This document shows positions 46,169 to 52,971 of a DNA stretch of 64,000 nt, piece after piece. The stretch's first letter is position 1, and each line of letters starts with the position of its first letter. Source of the DNA: Paracrocinitomix sp040880585. Lineage in GTDB: Bacteria; Bacteroidota; Bacteroidia; Flavobacteriales_D; Crocinitomicaceae. The notes beneath the pieces are model-generated. The model was not told the origin of the DNA and made no database searches. It saw only the letters and a program-made list of their open reading frames with translations. Location: contig JBBDID010000037.1 in the NCBI GenBank assembly GCA_040880585.1, positions 1 through 64,000 of the forward strand, read 5' to 3'. A program made the translations under genes and the position numbers.

Positions 46169-47140
46169 TTTTATTTTCCAGTTTGTCTTTCTAAGTCTAT
46201 CAGCTACAGTGCTTAGGGTTTTAATAAGTGCTTTTTCAAGGGGTAACTCACCTGTTACCAAATCTTTGAAGTTACCATTGTATTCTGTGCTGAGGTGTTC
46301 CCATGTTTCTTGTGGTTTGTCAAATATGAGTGCCGTTGAAGGATGTTCAGGAATCCAGGCATTATTGTTTTTATAACCAATCATGTCGTCATTACCCACC
46401 TTTGTAAGCATGTTGTCAAAATCAGTACTTTCAAAGAACTGCCGGATTTCTTCATCTTTCAGCATTTGATGAATGTCATACACGTGACGAATTTTGTTCC
46501 TCAGGTCAGCTATGGGTTCTTTTGATCTGGAAAACCTTACCAAACTCATGATCTTCTCACAGAAGGTTCTTAATTTACTCAATACCTGAATGGTAAATGG
46601 AGCCATCTTGTACTGTTTGATCAGTTCATCCTGGTCTTTTGCTTTCATCATTTCATAGATATAGGAACTGACCTGCATTTCAGAGAATGGTTCAAAATTC
46701 CCTAACCAGGTAGCTTCAACCACTACTTGCCCTCTTACCTGACCAAAATCTCCTTCAAATATCTTGTCGTACTGGTGAACCGTTTTCCGAATGTTGCCTA
46801 TTTTATTGGTTAGCCCTTCAACTTCTATTTCCGGAATTACCTTTTCCACTACTTTACTGATCGTCCGGATCTTCTTTTTCAACTGATTATCGTTCTCTCC
46901 TTCATTTCGGAGTACCACCATATCAATATCTTCTGAGAATCGTTCTATCAGTTTGTGGCATTTGGAAAGTGCTGTGCCTCCCTTGAAAACAGACTGACTG
47001 GCCATCTCTGAATGGAATATTTCATACAAAGCAACGGTAACCCAATAATCCTTCTCTACATAAATTTCCCTTATGTCCAGATATTCCGCTGTTGCAAGGA
47101 TTGCATCTTGTAGCAGCTCTTTGTTGCTGTGTAAATTCAT
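46166..47140 (-). CDS. AbiEii-type nucleotidyltransferase toxin
   Basis: Toxin of a type IV toxin-antitoxin / abortive infection system, 324 residues. The nucleotidyltransferase core VFKGGTALSKCHKLIERFSEDIDMV (residues 51-75) has the GG-TALS motif and the metal Asp pair Asp71 and Asp73. VLSKLRTFCEKIMSL, typical of AbiEii, follows near 205. Known AbiEii relatives transfer nucleotides to tRNA or other targets and stop growth on phage infection. The antitoxin gene is immediately upstream (one base between stop and ATG), giving an operon with antitoxin first. Confidence 0.9.
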   Translation of the reverse strand: MNLHSNKELLQDAILATAEYLDIREIYVEKDYWVTVALYEIFHSEMASQSVFKGGTALSKCHKLIERFSEDIDMVVLRNEGENDNQLKKKIRTISKVVEKVIPEIEVEGLTNKIGNIRKTVHQYDKIFEGDFGQVRGQVVVEATWLGNFEPFSEMQVSSYIYEMMKAKDQDELIKQYKMAPFTIQVLSKLRTFCEKIMSLVRFSRSKEPIADLRNKIRHVYDIHQMLKDEEIRQFFESTDFDNMLTKVGNDDMIGYKNNNAWIPEHPSTALIFDKPQETWEHLSTEYNGNFKDLVTGELPLEKALIKTLSTVADRLRKTNWKIK

Positions 47141-47141
47141 T

Positions 47142-47867
47142 TCAGTTAATATTCCATTTTGGTGCTGTTGACAATATTTCTTCTTTAATTCCGAGTTTAT
47201 AGGTAGTCAACGGGTTCAAGTTTGTTTTCAGGCTTTCCAGGCTGTTCTTGTTTTTTGATAACTCTAGAATTGCCCCCAATAATGCTGTTGCTCGTGGCGG
47301 GTATTTCAAAGCGTATCGGATCATTTTTGACCGATCATTTTCGGATAGTTTGCCGATCTTGTTTTTCAATAAGGTAATAGCTGACTTCTTGTCCAGGTCG
47401 GGAATGGACTTGAAATCTTTCAGCGCATCCAAAATTTCCAGCAGATAGTAATTTTCATTGGTTACATCTACATAGCTTTTAACCGGTTTGACTTGTGTTT
47501 TTCCGATTTTGGTGGTTACCCGTTTTACTTTACTAGCTACCTTGATGGTTTTTGGCACCTGAGTGGTTAAGCCCATACGATTGTATAATGACCCTCCGGT
47601 AATGTATGCAATGCGTTTACCATCTTGAAAGAGGTAGGGTTTAAGTAGTTCTTCTTCTCTTGGCTTCAGTTCACCAAATGCAGATTGTTTTGGTTTGTAG
47701 AACACTCCGGTTGATACCCTTTTGACAATCCCTTTTTTGATTAAACGTTCTATGGCTTTGGCAGCAGCACTATATTCCGATTGGTCAATACCCAGTTGCT
47801 GATACTTGAAGGTTGTTCCTTCCTGCATCCTATTGATCTTACGTTCTATTTTCTCTGCTACCTTCAT
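47142..47867 (-). CDS. AbiEi-type antitoxin (DUF6088-like)
   Basis: Antitoxin of 241 residues. An N-terminal winged helix (FKYQQLGIDQSEYSAAAKAIERLIKKGIVKRVSTGVFYKP) binds DNA in this family, and a C-terminal domain antagonises the toxin. AbiEi proteins repress their own promoter through inverted repeats. A perfect 28-bp palindrome overlapping the -33 element lies upstream at 47921-47948, as that model predicts. The start is the ATG at 47867. Confidence 0.88.
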   Translation of the reverse strand: MKVAEKIERKINRMQEGTTFKYQQLGIDQSEYSAAAKAIERLIKKGIVKRVSTGVFYKPKQSAFGELKPREEELLKPYLFQDGKRIAYITGGSLYNRMGLTTQVPKTIKVASKVKRVTTKIGKTQVKPVKSYVDVTNENYYLLEILDALKDFKSIPDLDKKSAITLLKNKIGKLSENDRSKMIRYALKYPPRATALLGAILELSKNKNSLESLKTNLNPLTTYKLGIKEEILSTAPKWNIN

Positions 47868-47895
47868 TGGCTGATAGGCTACTCCTTAGCGAAAT

Positions 47896-47948
47896 CAAAG
47901 ATAAAAAAATGTTATTGTTTGTCAAGTATTTTGCGCAAAATACTTGAC
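47896..47948 (-). promoter_or_regulatory. Promoter and 28-bp palindromic operator of the AbiE pair
   Basis: On the minus strand, TTG (47925-47923), a 19-bp spacer and TATCTTTG (47903-47896) match the phylum promoter exactly. A perfect palindrome with half-site GTCAAGTATTTTGC (47921-47948) overlaps the -33 element. The layout suits autorepression by the antitoxin. The start codon is 29 bp past the -7 box. Confidence 0.75.
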
Positions 47949-48118
47949 TTTTTAGGTTTGATCTCAGTAAAAATCAGGAAAGTTGATGGTGCCATGGCAT
48001 GGGCATGGTCAAAAGTCAAAGTAGAATCAATTGAAGAGGTGATGACTGAATAGCTAATAATCCCGGTTATGATAAAAATTATTGCTTACCGGTTGTTAAA
48101 TCTACGGCTTTGACGATA
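47949..48118. other. Intergenic stretch with a possible gene fragment
   Basis: No complete gene is seen. On the plus strand a frame ending at 48053 encodes a protein-like tail (VDGAMAWAWSKVKVESIEEVM) without a start of its own. It could be a fragment of an unidentified gene. Nothing else is recognisable. Confidence 0.3.
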
Positions 48119-48283
48119 TAACTCGTTATATCCGCACATAAATATACGCATATCTCATTTAATATTCCGGGATAAGTGTATGTTTGGGTTACTGTTATCC
48201 TTTTCTGATAATTGCGTGATGATGGTATCAAGCGGGGGCTATTTGGCAGCTAAGTTCGAGCGAGACGCTCGAACTAGCGGGGG
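48119..48283. repeat. 165-bp cassette-spacer repeat, copy A
   Basis: Begins TAACTCGTTATATCCGCAC and contains the hairpin ATACGCATATCTC / GGGATAAGTGTAT. It then has a TTATC/GATAA stem and ends with a REP-like hairpin (48249-48283, with a perfect 9-bp stem GTTCGAGCG / CGCTCGAAC). It separates the AbiE pair from the SRPBCC gene. Confidence 0.85.
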
Positions 48284-48312
48284 TCTGTTAGTGGCTGCCA
48301 TTCATTTCCATT

Positions 48313-48807
48313 TTAACTATTCACCATTCCTTTAACACTAGTGTCTTTATTTCTTAGGTCAAGCCCCCCTTCATAAACTGATTTCAAGTTTACAAGAAAG
48401 AAAGACCAACCGGAGTCGCAACCAAGTCGGATTCCTTGTTTTGAATGGTCGTCTGTCGGAATGTTTTTTTGAGTTAGTTCTACTATCACATAATCGTCTT
48501 GAAGAGAAAGTTTTATGTCAACTAAACATTCACCCGCAAAAGTAAATTGTATAAAATCCTTTCCGTTTGTGTCTGTAATTTTACCCCTTTCTGTGGTGTC
48601 ATATAAATACCAGTTCCATTCGTAGGTAAATTCTTTTTCTATTGATTTGTCTTTACTTATGGGCACTCCATTGGTGTCAATAAAAATAGCTTTACTTAAA
48701 AACCATTTCTCAATTTGTGATGCTTTTGTCCACGCATTATAAATGTCAGACATCTTCGCTTTAATTGCTATTTTTCTCGTAAATGTTGTCCAGTCGAAAT
48801 TTGTCAT
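48313..48807 (-). CDS. SRPBCC (AHSA1/START-like) domain protein
   Basis: Single-domain protein of 164 residues in the START/AHSA1 hydrophobic-cavity fold. ARKIAIKAKMSDIYNAWT-like spacing at the N-terminus (here TRKIAIKAKMSDIYNAWTKA), KWFLSKA, FTYEWNWYLYD and the C-terminal helix GWSFFLVNLKSVYEGG are characteristic. Members bind small ligands or act as co-chaperones, and no specific ligand can be named. A copy of the 165-bp repeat lies on each side, making it the clearest one-gene cassette of the region. Confidence 0.8.
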   Translation of the reverse strand: MTNFDWTTFTRKIAIKAKMSDIYNAWTKASQIEKWFLSKAIFIDTNGVPISKDKSIEKEFTYEWNWYLYDTTERGKITDTNGKDFIQFTFAGECLVDIKLSLQDDYVIVELTQKNIPTDDHSKQGIRLGCDSGWSFFLVNLKSVYEGGLDLRNKDTSVKGMVNS

Positions 48808-48878
48808 TTAGTGTATTTTTAATTGTATTTTATGCTCATTGTGGATTTAGTGTTCTTGGGTCTGTCTATGCTTGCGGC

Positions 48879-49042
48879 TAACTCGTTATATCCGCACATA
48901 AATATACGCATATCTCATTTAATATTTCGGGATAAGCGTATGTTTGGGTTACTGTTATCCTTTTCTGATAATTGCGTGATGATTGTATCAAGCGGGGGCT
49001 ATTTGGCAGCTAAGTCCGAGCGGGACGCTCGAACTAGCGGGG
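48879..49042. repeat. 165-bp cassette-spacer repeat, copy B
   Basis: Nearly identical to copy A. The variant GCGTAT (GTGTAT in A) keeps pairing with ATACGC, so the hairpin is conserved despite the base change. The REP-like part at 49009-49042 is read through by the lipoprotein gene from the right. Confidence 0.85.
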
Positions 49043-49446
49043 AATTCTTTAATTTTATTTCCTGTGTTTTTGTCAATTAAATTATAGATACAAGGTCCAT
49101 TTGCAGGACAACTACTTCTAAATAAAATTGTCTTGTCAAATTCTTTGATAAGATGAAATCCTAGTCGGTAAGTGTAAGCATATAAACCGATAGGAACTGA
49201 ATCAATTACGGCTTTTTGTCCACTTTTATTTTCAAGTGTCAACCAAATTCTGTCGCAGTTGAATTGCCAATAAAGTTGTGAATTATTCGAAAATGTTGTT
49301 GTGTCGCACGAAACAGTATAATTATTTATTAAACTGTCATTTTCGCAAAAGCAAGGGTTGAACTGGTTGCTTGCTTTGTTGTCTGGAAGTGTACAAGCCG
49401 AAAATAGTCCTAAGTAAATTGTCAAAATGAATATTATTAATCTCAT
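48988..49446 (-). CDS. Small lipoprotein whose C-terminus runs into the repeat
   Basis: Lipoprotein of 152 residues with leader MRLIIFILTIYLGLFSAC (Cys near 18) and a mature domain with several cysteine pairs (CFCENDS, CDTTTF, CDRIW, CPANGPC). I do not recognise the family. The last 18 codons, FPASSSVPLGLSCQIAPA, are read from repeat copy B including its hairpin. The original stop was therefore probably lost when the repeat arrived, and the natural protein may have ended near IKE (about position 49043). Confidence 0.6.
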   Translation of the reverse strand: MRLIIFILTIYLGLFSACTLPDNKASNQFNPCFCENDSLINNYTVSCDTTTFSNNSQLYWQFNCDRIWLTLENKSGQKAVIDSVPIGLYAYTYRLGFHLIKEFDKTILFRSSCPANGPCIYNLIDKNTGNKIKEFPASSSVPLGLSCQIAPA

Positions 49447-49471
49447 ATGTTGTCGGTCTTAATATTGCCAC

Positions 49472-49681
49472 TAACTCGTTATATCCGCACATAAATATAC
49501 GCATATCTCATTTAATATTTCGGGANNNNNNNNNNNNNNNNNNNNNNNNNNNNNNNNNNNNNNNNNNNNNNNNNNNNNNNNNNNNNNNNNNNNNNNNNNN
49601 NNNNNNNNNNNNNNNNNNNNNNNNNTCAAGCGGGGGCTATTTGGCAGCTAAGTCCGAGCGGGACGCTCGAACTAGCGGGGG
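49472..49681. repeat. 165-bp cassette-spacer repeat, copy C (interrupted by a gap)
   Basis: The left 54 bp (49472-49525) and right 56 bp (49626-49681, ending in a REP-like hairpin at 49647-49681) match copies A and B. The middle is unsequenced. The gene to its left starts 25 bp away, and a gene fragment lies to its right. Confidence 0.8.
49526..49625. other. Scaffold gap of 100 N
   Basis: Exactly 100 ambiguous bases, a usual placeholder length. By alignment to copy B (48933-48987) about 55 bp should be missing if nothing else lies in the gap. Confidence 0.95.
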
Positions 49682-49705
49682 AACAAAATCAATATAACCA
49701 CAAAA

Positions 49706-49810
49706 TTTAATTTATCCTTCATACTATGGGTCGTTTTTAGCGTGAACCTTTTGATCAAGCCACAGCAGTCCAAATATTTTTTAACTTTGAAAAAAACTGA
49801 ATTGAGATGA
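49706..49810 (+). pseudogene. Fragment of the membrane protein gene at 50545
   Basis: The frame encodes FNLSFILWVVFSVNLLIKPQ and then QSKYF, which aligns with LSFVLWIVFSVNLLIKPKQS in the intact gene (about 50729-50802). DNA identity is highest over GTTTTTAGCGTGAACCTTTT. It runs on open to a TGA that overlaps the ATG of the next lipoprotein gene (ATGA at 49807-49810). Its 5' part is missing, cut off by repeat copy C. Confidence 0.6.
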
Positions 49811-50331
49811 AATTATTTTTGCTTTTAAATGCGGTTGCTCTACTTTCAATAGCTTGTGTTGGTGAAGATAAATATGAAAGTGAACCCCAAAATGATGAAA
49901 CAAAAGAAGAGTTCACTTTATTTCAACTCCTTGGAAAAGATCTGGAAGATGATAAAGTCGTTGAATTTAAAAAATCTTTAGGGGATTTTGAATTCGAAGA
50001 AGTCGGGAAGTACCCCCATATTATGTTTTACGCAAGTGGGGTAGAAATGGTTTATGAAGCTAAAACCAATAAAGTAGCTTCAATTTTCTTAATGGGTTAC
50101 GGTAATAAATGGTACAAAATATATGAAGGTTCACTTCCAGAAGGCTTAAAATGGGACATGAATAGAACAGAAGTTGAAAAGAAAATTGGCAAGGGGGAAA
50201 AAAGAAATACTTATGGAGGATCAGTTGTTTATATGTATAAAGATAAATCATTCGAAGTAATGTATAACACAGAGGAGGAGGATATGGATGCCAAAATAAA
50301 ATCCATTTTGATTCAGCATTACAATGAATAA
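49807..50331 (+). CDS. Lipoprotein of unknown function (174 aa)
   Basis: Leader MKLFLLLNAVALLSIAC gives the lipobox (Cys near 17). An acidic tether and a domain of about 130 residues follow, with GLKWDMNRTEVEKKIGKG. That is a pattern like the short helical start of SmpA/BamE-type folds, but it is too weak for a call. The gene lies between a fragment and an intact copy of the same membrane protein gene. Confidence 0.65.
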   Translation: MKLFLLLNAVALLSIACVGEDKYESEPQNDETKEEFTLFQLLGKDLEDDKVVEFKKSLGDFEFEEVGKYPHIMFYASGVEMVYEAKTNKVASIFLMGYGNKWYKIYEGSLPEGLKWDMNRTEVEKKIGKGEKRNTYGGSVVYMYKDKSFEVMYNTEEEDMDAKIKSILIQHYNE

Positions 50332-50544
50332 GATATTTTAGTTGTAAGTTCCATTTAAGTAAACGATCACGTCCCCGAGCGCTTTACGAAGCAAAAGGTC
50401 GTTGCCGTCTTTGAAATAATGGTGACAATTGGATCAATAAAGATTTGAAAGTAGAGGACTTCTAAATCGGGATTAACCGCCAAAACAGTATGACGCACGA
50501 ACAAAAAATCAAAAATAATTGTTGATTTGACCCGTTTATAAAAC

Positions 50545-50895
50545 ATGAACCCGTCAAAGAATTTTAACCGTATTAAGTTGCTGAACAGCTTTGTTCCACT
50601 AACTTATTTACTTTTTACCTGGACTTTTTATGTTATTGTAGGGATATCAGAAGGCCATTTTCCCACTTACGGAAATCCGGATCCAAAAAATTACTTTACC
50701 CTTTACCTTATTGAAGTTATTTTGATGCTTGCTGTTTCACTTAGTTTTGTTCTCTGGATTGTTTTTAGCGTGAACCTTTTGATCAAACCGAAACAGTCCA
50801 GTTTTTTCTTTTTTGCAGGTTTAGCAAGTTTTTTACTTATAGGATTAATGATTACTGTTGACCCCGCAGGCATTTTAAATTGGTTGGCGGATTAA
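50545..50895 (+). CDS. Three-helix membrane protein of unknown function (116 aa)
   Basis: Small membrane protein with hydrophobic segments near 13-33, 52-75 and 85-105, and the loop NLLIKPKQSS between the last two. No family recognised. A partial second copy lies at 49706-49810. It is convergent with a fragment of the tatD gene 5 bp beyond its stop. The 213 bp before it hold nothing recognisable. Confidence 0.6.
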   Translation: MNPSKNFNRIKLLNSFVPLTYLLFTWTFYVIVGISEGHFPTYGNPDPKNYFTLYLIEVILMLAVSLSFVLWIVFSVNLLIKPKQSSFFFFAGLASFLLIGLMITVDPAGILNWLAD

Positions 50896-50899
50896 ACGG

Positions 50900-51016
50900 C
50901 TACAATCTAAACACCTCAACAGCATTCTGGGCTGTAATTTCTGCTACTTCTTCTATGCTAATCCCTTTCACCTCTGCCAGTTTTGAGGCCACATAAGTAA
51001 TATAACTGCTCTTATT
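50900..51016 (-). pseudogene. Duplicated 3' end of the tatD-like gene
   Basis: About 38 codons (SSYITYVASKLAEVKGISIE, then EVAEITAQNAVEVFRL and a stop) repeat the C-terminus of the TatD protein at 52097-52873 with two or three residue changes. The frame is open further up to 51187, but that part is unrelated to TatD and has no family look, so I do not call a gene there. Confidence 0.8.
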
Positions 51017-51214
51017 AATTCTTGGTCTTGAATTCTTTGTTTTTGGATTTGTCACTGAACATGATGTTTTGATTTTAGAAACTTTTGTGTTATTATTTTT
51101 TAGTACATAATAGCTTGTAAAAAGTAGAGTGCTGGATGGATTTATGGCATGGCTGTAGTCAGTCGTAAAAGGATATACCCAACCCATTTATAAATAATAA
51201 CGTGATTGCTAAAG

Positions 51215-51976
51215 ATGCGTAACTTCTTATTTATATTGCTGATTATTTGCTCTTTCTCTTGTGTGAAAAAGAAGTATTGCAAAGGAATATTATTTAGTTC
51301 CGATTCACACACTTCTTTTCAAATTGACTCTACTCAAACTAATGGCAAACATGTGTTTTTACAAGATACAAGTGAACAAAATTTTGATTATTTTGGTTTT
51401 AACATGGATGAGGATTGTGATGCTGAATTCAGCATTTTCTCTGAGCAGATAGATAAAGAAACGTCTAGTGAATTAGTTGTCTATATAGAATCTCATTCTG
51501 AAGGACTACGTTTTTTTGGAAAGAGTTTTATAGACAGTATTTATGTTGTAGAAGAAGACAGCTCAAGTTGGCAAGGGCACGACTACTACTACTATTATTA
51601 TAACCATGCAGATTCAGGCGGTGTATTTTATGAGACTCAAAAAGAATGGTATGCTAAAAATTTGTCCTATGGAGAAAAATTTGGGGATGGAGATACTTTG
51701 GTCTATCCAAAAGTTAAGGTAATGAAATATAAATACGGTTATTACCAAGAAACTATTTCAAGTTCAGAAGGTGGTATAATTTCAGATAACGAATATCATC
51801 ATTATGATATAAAATCAGGAAATTTTCAGGCGGAGGAAATTGGTTTTCTGGGCTTCAAGTATGAAACATCTAAGGGGAACAAATTTGGCTATGTTAAATT
51901 GAAAATTGACGTTATAATGCCATCATATGATCCTATCGCACGAATTAAAATCCTTGAATGGACTATACAAAAATAG
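51215..51976 (+). CDS. Lipoprotein of unknown function (253 aa)
   Basis: Leader MRNFLFILLIICSFSC gives a lipobox (Cys near 16). The mature part is acidic with Tyr runs (YYYYYY near 127) and ends in strands and EWTIQK. The frame opens at a TTG three codons up, but the ATG is preferred. It is bracketed by the tatD 3'-end fragment on one side and intact tatD on the other. No family recognised. Confidence 0.68.
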   Translation: MRNFLFILLIICSFSCVKKKYCKGILFSSDSHTSFQIDSTQTNGKHVFLQDTSEQNFDYFGFNMDEDCDAEFSIFSEQIDKETSSELVVYIESHSEGLRFFGKSFIDSIYVVEEDSSSWQGHDYYYYYYNHADSGGVFYETQKEWYAKNLSYGEKFGDGDTLVYPKVKVMKYKYGYYQETISSSEGGIISDNEYHHYDIKSGNFQAEEIGFLGFKYETSKGNKFGYVKLKIDVIMPSYDPIARIKILEWTIQK

Positions 51977-52096
51977 ATCTTCTAGTCTGGTCTGGGGGTG
52001 TTTCCTTAACCCAAAACTAGCATTAAGATAAAAGATTCATGAACAAGTAGAAGAATTAATCAACTCCGAATGTTCCAATAGAGATTTTGGAAAAGA

Positions 52097-52873
52097 TTAC
52101 AACCCAAACACCTCAACCGCATTCTGTGTTGTGATTTCTGCTACTTCTTCAATGCTAATCCCCTTCACCTCTGCCAGTTTTGAGGCAACGTAGGTGATAT
52201 AACTGCTCTCATTTCTTTTTCCGCGATTGGGGTGTGGCGCCAGGTAAGGTGAGTCTGTTTCCAGTACAAAATGTTTGAGGTCAATATCTTTAATGGATTG
52301 ATCCAAACCGGCATTTTTGAAGGTCAATACGCCGCCTAATCCCATTTTGAAGCCACCGTAACTGATGATGTGCTCTGCTTGTTCTTTGGTTCCGGTGAAA
52401 CAGTGAAAAACCCCGGTGAGTTTGTCGTCATTGAGTTCATCTACCAGTTCAAATACCTCATCAAATGCATCCCGAACGTGAATGACAATGGGTAAACCCA
52501 GTTCTTTTGCCCATTCAGCTTGTTGGCGAAAGGCTTTTTGTTGAACTTCCAGTGTTGATTTATCCCAGTAGAGGTCGATTCCCATTTCGCCTACTGCTAT
52601 GTAGTTTTGATCACCTTCAAACAAATGTTTTTTGACAACTGCCAGGTCTTTTTCCCAATTCTCAGTTACTGAACTGGGATGCAAGCCCATCATGGGGTAG
52701 CATACTCCGGGATGATCTTTTACCATTTGATGCATGGCGTCAATTGTTGCAGTATCAATATTTGGCAATAATAATTTTGAGATGCCCGCTTCTTGAGCTT
52801 TTTGAACAATTTCATTGCGATCTTCATCAAATTGTTCAGCAAATAGGTGGGTATGGGTGTCTATTAAATTCAA
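52097..52873 (-). CDS. TatD family metal-dependent hydrolase
   Basis: TIM-barrel hydrolase of 258 residues. DTHTHLF (Asp5, His7, His9), GEMGIDLYWD (Glu near 98), IVIHVRDA (His near 133), GVFHCFTG (His near 157) and ETDSPYLAP (Asp near 207) are the metal ligands of the family. TatD proteins have DNase and 3' exonuclease activity and are linked to DNA repair or RNA quality control. The 3' end is duplicated 1.2 kb away around an inserted lipoprotein gene. Confidence 0.93.
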   Translation of the reverse strand: MNLIDTHTHLFAEQFDEDRNEIVQKAQEAGISKLLLPNIDTATIDAMHQMVKDHPGVCYPMMGLHPSSVTENWEKDLAVVKKHLFEGDQNYIAVGEMGIDLYWDKSTLEVQQKAFRQQAEWAKELGLPIVIHVRDAFDEVFELVDELNDDKLTGVFHCFTGTKEQAEHIISYGGFKMGLGGVLTFKNAGLDQSIKDIDLKHFVLETDSPYLAPHPNRGKRNESSYITYVASKLAEVKGISIEEVAEITTQNAVEVFGL

Positions 52874-52971
52874 AGTGATTGTTTTTTACAAAGGTAGTTA
52901 ATCTTTAGACCTTACCACGCGATTGGAATCGCGGTAGAAAGCAGGAAACAATCAGAAGAGACCGCAGCAGA

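Noticed and set aside
47781..48053. Plus-strand gene ending at 48053
   Set aside because: Its first part lies over the antitoxin gene and the operator palindrome. Only the last 30 codons look protein-like, so at most a fragment is present.
48119..49681. Integron with attC sites
   Set aside because: The repeats begin TAACTCGTTATAT and I could not find matching RYYYAAC and GTTRRRY boxes at the two ends of any copy. No integrase gene is present. I kept only the wording cassette-like.
50332..50544. Possible gene before the small membrane protein
   Set aside because: Short open stretches occur but none has a start, a signal or a recognisable motif.
50900..51187. A 95-residue protein with a TatD-like C-terminus
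   Set aside because: Only the last 38 codons relate to TatD. The upstream part has no family look, so it is a fragment with a chance open frame.
44600..52900. Prophage or integrative element
   Set aside because: No integrase, phage structural, relaxase or tRNA target was seen. The genes are unrelated single units on both strands.
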